Positions 1 to 14,306 of a DNA stretch of 64,000 nucleotides are shown here, piece by piece. The stretch lies in assembly GCA_012064415.1 (NCBI GenBank), contig SSNU01000071.1, positions 463,387 to 527,386 of the forward strand, read 5' to 3'. This DNA is from Gyrodactylus bullatarudis (Eukaryota > Platyhelminthes > Monogenea > Gyrodactylidea > Gyrodactylidae). Positions within the stretch are counted from its first letter, which is position 1; every line of letters starts with the position of its first letter. A model generated the notes under the pieces. The model saw only the letters and a list, made by a program, of their open reading frames with translations, searched no databases and was not told where the DNA came from. The position numbers and the translations under genes were made by a program.

Positions 1-172
1 TCTTTAAATTATTTACACCTCCTCTTGGTAGAGGTAAATCATTGTCATTTCGAACCCAACGGTAAGCTGTGGAATAAGGAACATCAGACATCTTAGCATA
101 TTCCCTCCAGTTCCCGCCGTTCCTATACAAATCCAAAAATTTTTTTCTCACATTCTGATCATGTTTAGCCAT
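1..172 (-). CDS. Partial ORF with helix-turn-helix character, cut by the window edge; possibly a transposase N-terminus
   Basis: Read on the minus strand from the ATG at 172-170, the frame stays open to the window edge (57 codons). The start is basic and short (MAKHDQNVRKKF), followed by a stretch with the look of a helix-turn-helix (LYRNGGNWREYAKM, then VPYSTAYRWV). This pattern, a basic start then a tryptophan-containing helix and a 'YRWV' recognition-type helix, is usual at the N-terminus of DDE transposases and some regulators. No catalytic part is visible. Upstream on the same strand there is a CCAAT-type sequence (about 237-243) and an AT-rich TATA-like stretch (about 286-297), compatible with a promoter. 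The DNA-binding guess is inference; the family cannot be named from 57 residues. Confidence 0.4.
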   Translation of the reverse strand, partial: MAKHDQNVRKKFLDLYRNGGNWREYAKMSDVPYSTAYRWVRNDNDLPLPRGGVNNLK

Positions 173-392
173 CTTTCCCTAGCGTAGTAGACAAAATGTA
201 CTTAGGAAGTTTGAAAAAATTAGTTTGAAAGCCTTAACCAATCAGAGTGAGTTTAACGATTGACCTTAAAATTTTACGTTGAGACATATAAATAAACCCC
301 CCTTTTAACGACTTGTAAAATGAAAAAAATTATCTAGCAGTTTGTTCAACACTTTCTCTCAAAATGACCTGCAAAAGGTATAGATAATTTAG

Positions 393-630
393 GTGCTTAG
401 GTAATATATCTTGTTTGGTAATGGATTAGGCCATGTCGCTGAATGTTAGAGCTCAGTAATGGATCCCACCGAGACTGGTGCGAAAGAAACTCACAAAGCA
501 TTTAGAAATAATCTAAATATACATAACATAAATGGTACCAGTCTTGGTGGGATCCATTAGTAAGCTGTAACTTTCTTTGACATGGCCTAATCCATTACCA
601 AATAAGACGTTCCCATAGGCACCTAAGCAC
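393..630. repeat. Foldback/MITE-like inverted repeat, 238 bp
   Basis: The two halves are inverted copies of each other with arms of about 85-95 bp. The outer ends match (GTGCTTAGG and its complement), as do the blocks 'tttggtaatggattaggcc' and 'aatggatcccacc'. The loop is about 55 bp of AT-rich sequence. TAG stands just outside each end (390-392 and 631-633), which could be a short target duplication. No coding sequence is present. It lies upstream of the minus-strand ORF at 1-172. Confidence 0.75.
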
Positions 631-3600
631 TAGTTATCCTTGATAATTATTCATTGGAATTGGTACATTTCAAATGTGCAGTTGGTTAAAACTTGAATTG
701 GAATGCACTGACATTATTCAAGGGCTTTTGGAAAAAAGATCAATTATTTTCAAATATGAGCAAAGATAAACCTCATTGCCAGCGCCATTGGGCTTAATTC
801 CCAATTATTTCAAGTAAAACTCTATAGAGTTTAACCTTATATATTTCAATCGATCTCTTTATTTGAATGGTTCTAATTATAAAAAAAAGATACCCCTTCC
901 TATTAATCATACAAGCACACTTGTGTATTTCTAATGTGGTGGATGGGTAGGTATGGAGTTGGTATAATCTCAATTGCGAGGGATGAAAAAATCAACAACA
1001 TATTTATAACTTTGATGGATAGGTAGTAGGCTTTCTTCTTTAGTAAGAAAGTCCAACATTTGAAAATCAGGTCGAGAGAGAGAATCATTGTACGTGCTTG
1101 AGATTCTATAATTTGTGTAATCTACCTGAAATATCACAGAGTGAATGATTTCAAAATTAATCATCTGTTTTCAATTGAAATAATACCCCAAAAACGAAGA
1201 GGAAAGAGGAGAAAAAAGCTTAGTGAATGACACCAGGTAAGAAGATCAGGGAAAATATAAAAAAACTAGAATTCACTATTTTTACAAAAAACTCAATAAT
1301 TTTTCTTCAAAAACCGATTAATTTTTTGGATTCCATGACGAAAAAAAATATCCTACCACAATTGAACCTTTTTAAGAATTTCAACCATTGAGCTCAAAAA
1401 TTCGATTTCGAAGGTTTTAAGTAATCTGAAACTGTCTGTCGGACCAAGATTAGACAAAAAATTCAATTCTGGTCATAGATTTTGAGAGAAACTCGAAAAA
1501 TTTTAAATTTTTGAAATCTATTCTGGCCATAAATTTTTTTTTCGAAATTGGCGGCAAATTTCCATATTTCGAGTTTGAGTTGAAATAATCTTCAAAATGA
1601 GATATCAGGATCAAAAATGTTAATTAGAATCATGTCAAAAAAGTAAAATTCCTTGATCATTTCGAAAATCCAAGATCCCTCTCAAGACTATTGAAATCTT
1701 AATTGGTTTTGTGTGATCCCAATTTGATACTGTGACAGATTTCAAAAAGAGTCAACTAGAACCAAAACACGAGAATAAGAACCTTTTTCAGTTTATTTCA
1801 AAAACCTCCATGATAAATCACAAAATGAATAAAATCAGTCATCAATAGCAGATGTATTAGTTTTGAATTTACTTCAGTCAAGATATCATTGATGAGAATA
1901 ATTTAGAAACATCTACCTCCTTACCATGAATGTAGAAATGAATGTAAATTCCAATCAATAGACTAAGAATTTTTTGATTAATTTTTCTTAGAAACGCGTG
2001 TCTAACAATGAAAGATGTAGTCTGGACAGATCAATTTATTCCCCCTTATTGAATGCAACCCAAATCAGTTTGGCAAATGCAAGAAAAGCAGGTATTTAAT
2101 TTCCCTAATTTATATTGAAAATAAAGATAATAATTATCATAATATAAAGTTTGATCATGACTGAAATAAAAACATACTGAATTCTAATTTTGATTGATAT
2201 AAAAGTTGGGCATCTATGGCCTCAATTTTTTTTCATCAGGGTCGATCATATGACCTGATCTTACTAAAAACTGACGATTATGAATGAAAAGGACTCGAAT
2301 TCAAAAGTTGAACATTTTCTCGAATTTTTATTTAGACTTGATCCCAAATTTTGTCAGTATTAAACAAAAATTTTTGTGAAATTTGAAAAGTACTTGACTA
2401 TCGGAAGAAAATTAATTAGTTTTAGACTCTTCTAATAAGCTAGAATTAAAATTATCAGATATTGAAGCGCTATTGTTGGCATCTTCAATTTACTCCTACA
2501 ATTAAATACAGCCATCGAGAGAGGGTCAAAAAGTTATTGGGAGTTTATTTGTTTGTTTGTTTGTTTTTAAGATAAAAAATGAAATAAATGATGTATAAAA
2601 TTACAAGTATTTTCACATTGAAGTGACATTGTAAATTTCTACAGAACATACACATTTTAAAAAATATATATAACTCCTTGACCTCAGAGACATCCTCAAG
2701 ATATTAAGAGAGAGGAGTAATAATTTCCATCATTAGTCCATGATAAAGAGAGAAATTATATAGTACTCAAAAGTATCATTAAAAGAAATACAGCATTGTT
2801 TCTTTCTTCCCTCTTTGAATTTATCATCTAGCATAGTTGACTAGGGAAACAACTCCAATTGCAGATGAAATTTAATTGCGGGTAAAAGATAATTTAAATA
2901 TCAGATAGTAATAAAGCTCAATATCCAAATAGAATAACCAATTGGTCATTCAGAATGCCCTTAAATGATCAAAGATTGTAATGTGAAAATCACGAAATAA
3001 CCATTAGGAATAAAAAGCTTTCAGACTATCCATTCGCCTCAAAGTTTGATCACGCATTCAGAATGAATGAAACTAATTGGAATAGATTTATTCGTAATAA
3101 TTTAGAAATAATTTCTTGATAGTTTCTCTCATTCGGAGAACATTTCACACCAATAATACTACCACGACTCTGCCCATAATTTCATTGAAAGATGAATCGG
3201 GAATGACGTGGTAAATGTTTGCTAAATAAAGCTAATTGATATGAAGTTAGGAATCTATGATTTTAGCAAAAATCTCAATTATTTCATCAAGGATTTGAGT
3301 ATGTTATTTAACTATTTATTTTCTAAACATACGATTTCATATTTGAAATCTGCAGTTATTATTTTACGATAAAAAGTTATCTTATTTTGCTATCTTTTAG
3401 CTTTAATGAAAAAAGTATCGCAATTATTTTTAAGTTCAAATTACCGCTCAAGAAAGTTTGTGTGATTTGGAAGCCTGTGAAAGATTGAATTCAAGACCAA
3501 AGTCTGAGCAAGATACCGAACTATAGAAACAGGGTAAGCACATAAACTTCAATTTCTAGTAGAACAACTTCCATATTATTTTTAGGCTATGTTTTCAGTC

Positions 3601-6600
3601 CAAGTAATTCTTCCTAAATCGAATTTTTCGAATTAACCCTTTATATAAATATAATGCAAGTTCACATTTTTGGCGTCAATTTAAACATTTATTAATCCAT
3701 AAATCTGTCAAACTAATAGGGTTACGCAGGTTTGGAAAATTGAAAGGGTAAATCACCTCTAAGCAACTCTAAATTCTTGTATTTTAACGCTACAAAATGT
3801 AAGAAAAAGGATACTCTTAAAACTCTTGGAAATTGACCCAATTGGCATTTTCAATTGTTCATTGGATAACATTTGTATTTCACAGTAAATTTGTGTAATG
3901 AAAAGTGTCCTTAAGGAAAGGGAAGAGATGATGATTGGAAAAAATTTAAATCTTTATCGGCTCTTGTCCTTCCTCTTCTTACTAATAATTCCTTAGAAGA
4001 AGGGAAAAGTAAAAATCTTTATTCAACAAGATTGATTAGTTTTTTTTCAGTTCTCTAACTCTATGTATTTCTTGTTATTGATGTAATATCCCTATATTTT
4101 CTATCAAAGACTGGAGGGAAATTGAACTTTCTTCCATTAGTTTCCCGTATGAACTTGACGTGAAATTTCATGATAAAAAGCATTTGATAGAGAATAATTT
4201 GATCATATCAGACGGTAAAACATTTTTTTCCAATGAATCAAAGATGTAGTTGATTATTAGGAATTCAATTTTTTTATTTCAATTTTTGGCCGTACAAGCT
4301 ACGGTATTCAACCGAGTAAGAAATTTTTAGCTTTTTGATCTTATCAAGGAATAGAACATTTCAAAATTAATATCAATAGATCCTCAACAAGTATTAAAAT
4401 GCATATTTTAGCTACCTTTATGAAAACCATTTAAAATTTTTCAAAGTTTTAACGTCTTTTAATGTTTATTTATGATATGAGACATAAAACGTATTTAATC
4501 CATACCAATGAACCAGATCAACCATTTTCGATTACTAATTTTGAAAAGAAACTCGGTTTTTTAGTTTAATCTCAACATTGATTTTTCATATTTTTACTCT
4601 GATTACTTCTGAATTATATTACACAATTGAATAACATTCAAGACTAAAATTCCTAACAAACATGGCTTTGTCTTATTGCAGAAAGCAATTCCTCTTCATG
4701 ATATCATACAGAATGTAATCAATAAAATAATTTTTTCACGAGAGTATAAATTAAGAATTCAATAATTTTCCCAATATATAAATGTAGTTGTTATATATAT
4801 ATTACTATTAATTAATGTAAATAAGATGAAAAAAAATTTGATTTCCTGAACTGAAAAAAAGTATTCACAATCTTTAACACTGCAGTTTCTATATATAAAT
4901 ACATAGATCTGTATGTATGATCTGTGGATAATTTAGTATGAAAATGTATTATTTGTCTACAATAAGGAATGTGTACAATACTCTTTGAAATTGAAAAAGA
5001 AACTCAGTATTCTCCACCTATCTCCAGTATGTATACCTATCTCTAAGATATCAAAATTCACTTTTAGCAATAATAAAACAATATTTATCAATGTGTATTG
5101 ATTATACAAGTTCAAAATACCCTCTTTAATCTACTGTACTAATATGTAATAGTTATATATTTTTTAAAAATGGGCATTAAAAGTAGAATATTTATTGTCA
5201 ATTGCAAATGTTTACAAAAGAATTAAAATACATCTAATTATTATTATAAATATTAAATTTTCTACAAGATTGTCAAAAAAGATTTCTTATTTCGTTTCCG
5301 AGTTATTTAGATACCTTTATTTTTTCATTTTTTCCTCCGTTTTAATTAGAGGCATTTGAAATCTTTTATACACTCATAATTTCATCACTTTTTCTTCTAC
5401 TCAACAGTGTGATTTCTGTTTCGGATTAAGGTTTATTACCGGAAAAATGAAAATATTGAAGTGATAATCTGAAATTTTCTGCAAATTTTTGTTTTGGCCA
5501 ATATCTCCGCTCGTGGGCGCTCTGGCATTATTTTAAGGACAGATTTGTGATCAGCGTGAAATTTTGGACCAGAAAAATCTATTTTGAATAAAATATCCTG
5601 AGCCCCCCACCACCCGTGTTATTATTATGCAGGTTCTTTTTCTGTACATCCCTTCGTAGCACAAAGCACAATTCGGGTATAAAACTGTTCTACAGAAAGA
5701 TGAGAATTTATTATTTTCTCAATAAACTGAAAATATTTCTACAGAGAGTCGGTAAAATATCAGTTTTTGAAAAAAAAATCAAATTTAGGCTAGAAGTTAA
5801 ACTTTTTCGACCTTTATAGCCAAATAGAGAAATTTTTATCTCTTGTAATGGAATAGATAAATTCATAGACTTCCATCTCCTTAGCAACTAAATGTGGATT
5901 TGGATTGGAAAAGGTTGATTCAATTTGGCCAAATACAGAAAAAATTAATAAAGCATTTTAAATAACTCTTTACTGTTGCACTAAAGATTTTCAGGGAATA
6001 AGCACATCTATTATTTTCCTAGTACCAAACAGAATATTACTAAAGTTTTAACAAAAGAAATTGTAAAGATCAACCAAGATCATTTTCTCGTAGGCCAATA
6101 TGTAAACGGAACGAAATCTATCGATAAAGGGGTGAATGCATCCAGAAAATGTAGAGAGTCAATTGCAAATTCTCAGTCAGTCATTATTATATCCCGCTCA
6201 CATATCGATAGAGTTGGATAACAATCGAATATTGTATTAATTGAGTTAAAATGAGCAGAAGTGAATGCGTATGGACGTTATGGATAAGAAAATACCCATC
6301 TTTTCTCTTTTGTGTGTATCAGTTCATTAAGCAAAATGGGAAGAGAAGAAAAAAAAACTACAGAAAAATATTTTTTTGGCGTTCAAGAGTGTTACACGAA
6401 TACACAAACAGTGAATACAAATTTGTATACTACTTTTTTAACAAGAAAATTGAAATAAAGGAGAAACAAAAGATGGAAGGAATAAATACAAAAGGGGGAA
6501 GATGAAGAAGAACTTTTTGAGACTTTTATCATATTCCTTCTGGGAAATTTATTTTGGACAAATGCCAAACCCCTAATGATGAATTTATTGACATAATTTA

Positions 6601-8639
6601 TCTTCTATCCCATATTACTTCAACCTAAATATACCCATTTCTCCCTTGAATTCAAAAAGATGTATTCTTCCTTTCTGTCTCTGATATGTCTATACCCTAA
6701 ATTGATTTTCCCTACGGTCAGATGCCAGGATTGAAGAACATCACCCAAGGAAAGGAATCTTTAGCAAGCAATTACTAATTATTATAATAAATACTTCTAA
6801 AATTACTAAAAACTTCTATTGATATTATAAAATCCAAGTATTTCAACTGGTCAGAATTCAGGTTGTTTATCAAAAACGTCCGAGTATCCACTTAAATTCA
6901 TAAAGACCAAGTAATTTTTCTCTTTACTTTTTCTACTGATTGGAGAGTTTAATAGTTTACAGAAGCATAATAAGATATTTTGGAAAGAAATTTGTTGGGA
7001 TGATATATTGAAGAATTATTTTATCATATCGATAGGCAATTTAAGTAATTTTGGAAAATTTCGTCCAAGTCTAGTGAATATTAGTAAAAGTAGATTTGAT
7101 TGGACTTTCAGACGTTTCGCTACTGAGATAGTCAAGAATTTTCTTTAGTGGAGGCTAGTAATCTGAGCTCTCTTCAGTTTTATCTAAAAACCTTAGTATT
7201 CCTATTAGTCTAGATCTTGAAAAACACCTTCTTAAAAATTTTAATAGTAGTTAAAATCAATCACGTTTCTTGTGAACAAAACAACTAAATCAATCATTTC
7301 TGATAGAGAACAATGAAATAATAACACCTTGTAATTTAAAAGATTTTTACTTATTTTTCACTGAATTTCGAATATAATTATTTTAATATCATCACTTAGG
7401 CTCAATATGTTTTGTTTTGTCAGATGTCTACAAACATTGGTTATAATTGATTTTGAGTCATATTAGATAAAGAAAATGATGCCAGTTATTTAGGAAAAGG
7501 CATTTATTTCGGACATACTCATCAGCTTGCAAGTACAAGTCAATAATGTTAACTTTTCTAAATGATCATAATTGAAGAGAAATTTTCTTTATTTTAATAT
7601 TGGGTGGAAAAAGTTTTTATAAGAATATATCTGTCAGTTATTATTTCTGTGGATATAAATGTGTTAAAAAACTCCTCTACTAATTGCTTCAACAATTACT
7701 TTTCACTAAAAATGTCATCAAGGTCATGTTCACTAAAATCTACAAAAATTATTTTTTCAAATTCAACTCTTGATTCTTCTTAAAAGAAGAATTCAATTCG
7801 TCTTATCTTATCTGAAGACCTAATGTAATGACAACCTGATACACATGAATCTGATCCAAACCCTGAATTATTTTGATTTTCGGGTTTCTGTTTAGAAGCT
7901 AACAAACATGGGTTCTATAGAATCATCTAAAGTAATTGAATTGAGTTCTGAACCAAGATGAAAATCGAAATTTAAATTTTTCTCTAGAAAACCTAGAATC
8001 TAGACAATGAGAAGCATTTTCTCAATGTATTAGAGGAAAAATCAACCAAATCTGACAAGACGGAGATATTTCAAATTAAAAAAATAAGAATAGTACAATT
8101 TCCATTGATACGGAGTAGTAATAAAAAAGCAAACTGACGTCTCTAATTACATAAGCTGTTGAGAATAAGGATTACTTCTTGTCTCTTTCCTCAAAACATT
8201 CTAGAATGCAACTACTTGGAATTACTTTGACAAAAGAGGAAATTTATGACTCAAAGGATTGTCTAGATGAGTCGAAAGAGAAAACAAATCAACAAAAAAA
8301 GATGTTAACAACACGGGGAGGACTTGTAAAAAATGATAATTGATTATCTGCTAATTGGATGAGTCAACAAGGCATGAAATACGCCATGACTTGGCACATA
8401 AACCAAAAATCAAGAAATTCTCTCCTCCATACAACTGTCAAATTAGCTATTATTGGATTTTTGTCAAAATTTCCTGCTTCTAATGGATGATTTTGCCATG
8501 TCTCTCTAGTCGAAATGACAGGGAACCTAATTCTGTACAGGCTATTTTCATTTCACGTTATTTTTTTGCTCTCATGGTTATTTGTCAAGAAACTCCTAAT
8601 CAAAAAGATAGTCGAGAATGAAGAAGAGAAAAACCAGTT
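631..8639. other. AT-rich intergenic stretch with decayed repeats, no gene seen
   Basis: I see no ORF with recognisable protein features. It holds a GTTT microsatellite (about 2551-2567) and degenerate pieces of the foldback family described at 14,307 (around 1250-1420, 2190-2240 and 3225-3300). A partial copy of the 31.7-kb repeat lies at about 3620-3770. A block at 6862-6905 is nearly identical to 43,473-43,516, with a remnant of the associated repeat to about 7090. The rest is long homopolymer-rich AT sequence with frequent stops in all frames. Confidence 0.6.
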
Positions 8640-8890
8640 TTTATAGAGTTAATATGAAGATGGGAATTTATGATTTTTAAAAAATTCTCAATTTTAACTA
8701 TAGATCTTTTGGAATCTAGTTCATGTTAACCAAAAATTCAATTCTTTGAAAATTATCGCACATTTCGAATCTCGAGTTGGCGCCAGAATTCAATTTTTTT
8801 AACTTTGAGTTGAAAAATTTTTCTGTTGATGTCAGAGTGGGATCAAATTTTGCACTTTTCTCAAATCAAATCAAACTCTCAACACCCTAG
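8640..8890. repeat. Partial copy of the 'atgaagatggga' foldback family
   Basis: The sequence opens with the family's signature (atatgaagatgggaatttatg, then a 'tcttttggaatctag' block). It continues with the internal 'gaacttcgagttgaaa'-like block found in the well-preserved copy at 14,307-14,990. Only one arm is clear, so this is a half copy. Confidence 0.55.
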
Positions 8891-11800
8891 TAACCGAATT
8901 TCTGCTGTACCCCACGATGATCGAAAGAGGTATTTTTCTCAATCAGAAGTACAGGCCCCTACTTCATCACGAAAAAGAAATTTGTAACCTAAGCAACAAA
9001 AAGAAAATGGAAGCACAGAAAACGATTACCAACTAATAATCAGACCATAGATGTATGCCTCAGGAGAATGAGCACGCTCAATCCCCATTGGTCAATCTTG
9101 GATGAATAATAGAAATGTTAAAAAATTTTCAATCTACTTTAAAAACCTCCTCAAACGAGTTCTTAACATTATTTTATATAAGATCAAGTATTAAAATGCT
9201 TGTTTGTGATAATATTCAAGTTTAAAAATCAGACTTTTTTTAAAAATGCCGCTAGATTTTAAATGAATTTTTACTATGTTTCCACTAAAATTTTGAATAT
9301 CTTTTTTGCTGATAAAGCTTCAAGGGGTTTTTCAATGAAAACAGTAATAGAATCATTTTGGGATTATTTCTGTTAAATTTTTTTATTGCTACAAGAGAAT
9401 TTAAGGAGAATGGACAATTCACGACTATGCATGGGATTGCAAACAATTTTTCAGTTATTTTAGATCTCAAACGTCATTGTTATCAAAATTATATGTGGAA
9501 ATTTCACGAAAAACTTTGATTTAATATATTTTTTAAATTCGCAAAATCTCTAACGAATAATTGCTATTGGTCAGATTTTATAATGTCCCTTAAACTTTCA
9601 TGTATATGAATTGATCCAAAGTCGGAGTTTGGTCTGAAGAGAACCCACAAAATAAAGCTTTATCCACCAATAATTATAATCTTTCGTTCGTTCTTAACAC
9701 TAGTATGACTTTGAGTGTGCAAGCTCAAAATATTTTTGAGGAAATCAGACAACTCTTGTCTTCAAATTAGATGAGGATTTTGGTTTCGAATAATTTTTTT
9801 CTTATTGATTATATCATTGTCTAATACCCGAAATATATCAATAATGATAGCCCACACGAGCATTTGTCAAATCCAAATTATTTTCCCATCAAAAATACAA
9901 CTTTGCATTATATTTAGTTTTATGGTAGGCTATTAATTCAGATTTTGAGCATATCTGAAATTGAAACACAGACTTTTCTAGAATAAAAAACTCATGCTAG
10001 TGCCCCAGAATGGAATATTCCAAACACAAACGAGGAATTATGACTCAATCCGAGTTAAATAATTCCCATTTTAGTGTAATAAGAGTTTAGAAATAATCTG
10101 TTGCGTCCTATTTCCTAAATACACACACCCTTATTTTCTATTACATAACTACAAATCAGGATGTGTAGCTGAATCAGTAGAAATTTTCAGATTTCATTAT
10201 AATTTTCTCATATTTCAGAGAGAACTGTTGTAGTGTATCAGGAATATTTTAAGTCTGATGGAAAATTGTGATATTTGATATCTTAATGCATTCTACAGTG
10301 GGAGTAGAAAACTCCCTTTTAATTTTTCCATTTTTTTAAATTTCAATAGAAATTCATATTTTAAATACAAATCCAGTACATGAAATATTTATCAAGAGAA
10401 TATTTTCACCTTTTAAGATCTTATGGATCTTTAGTGATATTGCTTATATATATTGGAAGAGGATTACTGTACTATTGCTGCTGTTAAGGGAGAAGACTTC
10501 TTTTCCAGAAGATTGACACAGAAAAAAGATAATAACAAAATAAAAAAATTGCATCTTATTTTTTATACAATCATTATGACATAGAGGAAACAGAAATCTT
10601 TTAAAACCAGTTAGGATTTTAGATTTGTAATTTTTTTAGTTCAAATTGGTATTACATTGTGATATAAAATTTCTAGTAGATTATGAGAATTGTTTATTCT
10701 TCTTAGAATGTTAACGGTCTTTTTGTTGTTTGAGTCTAAAAGAATTTTTTCAGGTATTAACGATCAAGCTTTAGCTGATAGATTTCAAGCGATTGCATAT
10801 TAGAATTCAACGGAAATTATTACTTTCACTGTTCAAGAATGACCCTAAAAAATAGTTCTTCAAAAAAACGTTTAAAAAACAAGAATAAACCTTTTTAGAA
10901 TTATTAAAGCACGTGTTTAACGAAGAAATCTAAGAATATGAGCATTTCTCTAAAACCGAGAGATTCCCCATATCTAGCAAAGTCTGAATGGGCTCTTCAG
11001 GAGGTTTCCAAATGATGTTTAGTTCTAAATTTGGCGACAAGATTAACAGGATAAAACATTTACTGGTTTTGATGGATCAACTATCATGATTACGCTAAGA
11101 CTACACGAACTAATTTTTATATTTTGTGAATTCTAGACTACTTCTGTTTAAATCTTTTCATATTGTCTAAAATACTGAAAGGCCAAAATTTTAGTGGATA
11201 GCAACATATTCCTTACAACTTTTTAATAAACAATTATCTTTCAACTAAATGAAGACATTAAAAACATGTTTAAAGAAAAAATTTTCATCTTTAGATAAAG
11301 GAAATAACAAGAGATCCCATAATGATTTCTTTGGACAAGACAGATTTATCCTGTTCCTATTTTTTAACTATAAGCTAATGATAAAAATATTTCAATTGAA
11401 ACTTTTTGGTTTAAAGAAGGGGAAACATTTTTCGAAAGTGATACCTATTTATTAGGTGGAAAAATATCAGACGAATCGTCTATAATCATAAAACGTTTAG
11501 ATAATACATAATATTAGTATCCTTGAGATATGATATTTACAATGTTTCCTAACGCCGCGAATAAGTATACGACTTTTGAGACAAATTATTTACACCCGTA
11601 AATACCACATGTGTTTTTTTCTGGACGGTAAAATAGCCCAACGTTTTTGTTACTGTATTACTTGAAGAAACCAAAGATTATGGATAATACTTTCCAAACC
11701 AAAATATATATGCCCAATTCGCAGTGTATACTGGGTAATTTTTTGCGACAATCCAAAAAAGTTTAGACTGAAAACTATAGTTATCAATCATGTAAACACC

Positions 11801-13427
11801 AAAAGCAACTGTAGGGGAAGAACAGGCGAAATCTCGAATAGTTTGGTAGAAAAATGGTAAAAAGTTAATTGACAGCATGTGAAGAAATCATGCTACAGAC
11901 AGAGGAACGACAATAAAATTTGGTTGCAAGTTGAACAGGTTTATTCAGAACTTGGAAATGGTAATAAAATCCTTGAAAAAATGTCAAGATAATTTTGATT
12001 TTTGAAAAAAGGCAGCCATAAAAAACAAATTTTTCTTCTGATTGAGCCAGTCCACTATTCGATAGGATTCAAACAGTAACAAAATGTTGAGAATATTGAA
12101 GATGAGTAGGTCACTTTAAAATTCTAATTTAGGATATGTGATTTTCGAGATTTTACATCTTTAAATTTCGACTAATTCTGAGTGAATCCACTAAGATTGA
12201 TCAAGTCTTGGGAAAAAGGCCAATCAACACGTAGGTAAAGATTAAAGTTAATTTCCAAAATTGTCAATATCTCTATGAATAATTTAGCCAATGTTGAAAA
12301 AAAACAAAAAAACCATTTTTTGGTGCACTTGTTGATTTGATCTTATGTATTAATAATTGAAGCAGAACAATGTTAGTAATTTGAGAAATTTCCATGACAA
12401 CAGAAATCTCTTGGAATAGAATCACGTTATCCAACTGCGTGGTGGTAGTTTGAACATCAAAGCCTAAATGAACCAAACATGATTTACCTAAGAATTCAGA
12501 CAATACATTAAAAGGTTTCTGTTGCTGTTTTTTTGATTTATTTTTCCTGTCCGCAGGAATTTTCACCATCTGACATTATGGCAGGTGTTATATTTTCAGG
12601 ATAGTTTTGGTATACTGATAATCTCTTTATTCAGATTGATTTTTTTACAGAAAAAAAAGTATTTTTGACATTTGTGAGAAGTTTTTTTGGGGGACATTAA
12701 AAATTAGCTAACCGAAATACAAACCAATTTACGACACTTTGTGTTATTGTGTAAAAACTGTCGTTTATTATGTTGACATTTAAATATGGGGAGGAAGAAA
12801 ATAGTTTCTACTTTAACTAATGACAACACAATGTGCCCTGACAAAATTATCCAAAAAATCTCCGTTTGTTTAAGATTCTTATTTTTCTTCTCGAATGAAC
12901 CCTGACTCGGAAAATCTATTGTTGTTGGGTAAATTTGGGCATTTTGTGTGAACAAAGTTTGTATGAAATTTATACGCAGTTTTTGAAAAAAGGCAAAAAC
13001 TATGAATCATTTTAATTCAGGAAAAACTTTATCAAAATACTCACCGATAGCTTATTCTAGGGTAGATTGTATTCCAAATTTAGTGTGAAGACCCAATCTT
13101 TGATTTTCTAACTAAATAACTCATCATTTTAACTTTTTAGCATTATTTTCTCCCTTCAGAATCATTCCATTTGGATGAGAGCCAATGATAGGTGAACACG
13201 ATTATTAGCCAATCAAATTCATCCTGTCGTTTGAATAGATTACTCTGTCATCGTACAGTCTAATCACCATGAATAAACATCAAAGGCTAAATCTACATTT
13301 GAGAAATACAGGTGCTATAATACACAGTATTTGAATTTAGAGCCTCGTTATCTTGTACAATATTGTATTTGAACAATTCAAACATAGGTTCGTTGTTCAC
13401 AATCCAGGGATGGAAAGCTCTAATGTA
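8891..13427. other. AT-rich intergenic stretch, no gene seen
   Basis: No recognisable coding sequence. At about 8940-9110 there is a decayed sequence similar to the ORF-bearing segment at 24,740-24,955, sharing the stretches around 'gaccatag', 'aatgag' and 'cattggtca'. At about 10,740-10,990 there is a worn copy of the repeat family seen at 24.1-25.4 kb (the 'gcgattgcat' and 'aaaaaacgtttaaaa' blocks). ORFs of 60-98 codons at 11.7-13.0 kb show no domain and look like chance. Confidence 0.55.
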
Positions 13428-13625
13428 AAGCTAACTGAAATGATGATTTTTACGAAAATCTCAATTTTTATCTCAAGAAAGATTTTCAGGAATCTAGATT
13501 GTGTTCCCTACTTTTATGGATGAAAATTATTTTTGATACATGGTCATTTTTTTCATATATTAAAAGTAGAGAACATAATCTGGATTCCTAAAAATCTATA
13601 ACATATTTGAATTCTTGTCGTATCA
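13428..13625. repeat. Small foldback related to the 'atgaagatggga' family
   Basis: The left half carries the family's 'gatttttacgaaaatctc' block. A palindrome then runs from about 13,485 to 13,605: 'aggaatctagattgtgttc' on the left is repeated in inverted form as 'gaacataatctggattcct' on the right, with the inner 'ctacttttat' block also inverted. This is a short internally deleted copy. Confidence 0.6.
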
Positions 13626-14306
13626 AGTGCCACCTCAGGGATTGGACTTTAAACATCGAGTTCTCTAATAGCAAATGCTTCAATCACAAGTTAATTTATT
13701 TGTCATAGGTTGAAACCTATTGATAAGAAAATGATATAAAAACAAAATGGGCAAGCATAATTCCTCGTCGATATCACTACAAAATGAATTGCAAAATGAA
13801 TCTGCTCAAGATAATGAGTGAATATAATTTAATTTGATAACCAAATCTAATGATACGAGACAAATTGAAGAAGAAGAAGAAATTAGTGAAATTGCTCTCG
13901 TTCCCAACCAACAGGATTGCCAAATTGGTTGCGCATCTTTCCTTTTCTTCATCTTTAAGTTTCTTTTTGAGGAAAGAAACTCTCTCGGTGTCTATGAGTA
14001 ATATACATTTTGTATGTATAAATCATGGTGTTGTTTGGCTAAAGCTACATGGGGATAGATAGTTTCAAAACATTCATCTCTACTCACACGCGATGACTCA
14101 TTCTCAATTAATCTATAGCGATGCCTAATTAAAGTGAAGTAATCTCTCCGATTGAAATGATTATCTCTTTTGATTTACGAAAAAAAGAAAATTTTTGTTT
14201 CACATTCTTCTACTCTTTAATATTTATAATCTTCATGCTCTGTTTGATTATAGGGAAATCACATTTGTGTATCAACAAAGTGAAATATCTATAGAAATCA
14301 GAGTTA

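Noticed and set aside
2551..2567. CRISPR-like or satellite array
   Set aside because: It is a simple GTTT microsatellite; no spaced direct repeats of CRISPR type occur anywhere in the window.
12273..12955. Minus-strand frames of 98 and 83 codons
   Set aside because: No recognisable domain, no splice-linked partner frames and AT-driven composition; long open frames on one strand are expected by chance at this density.
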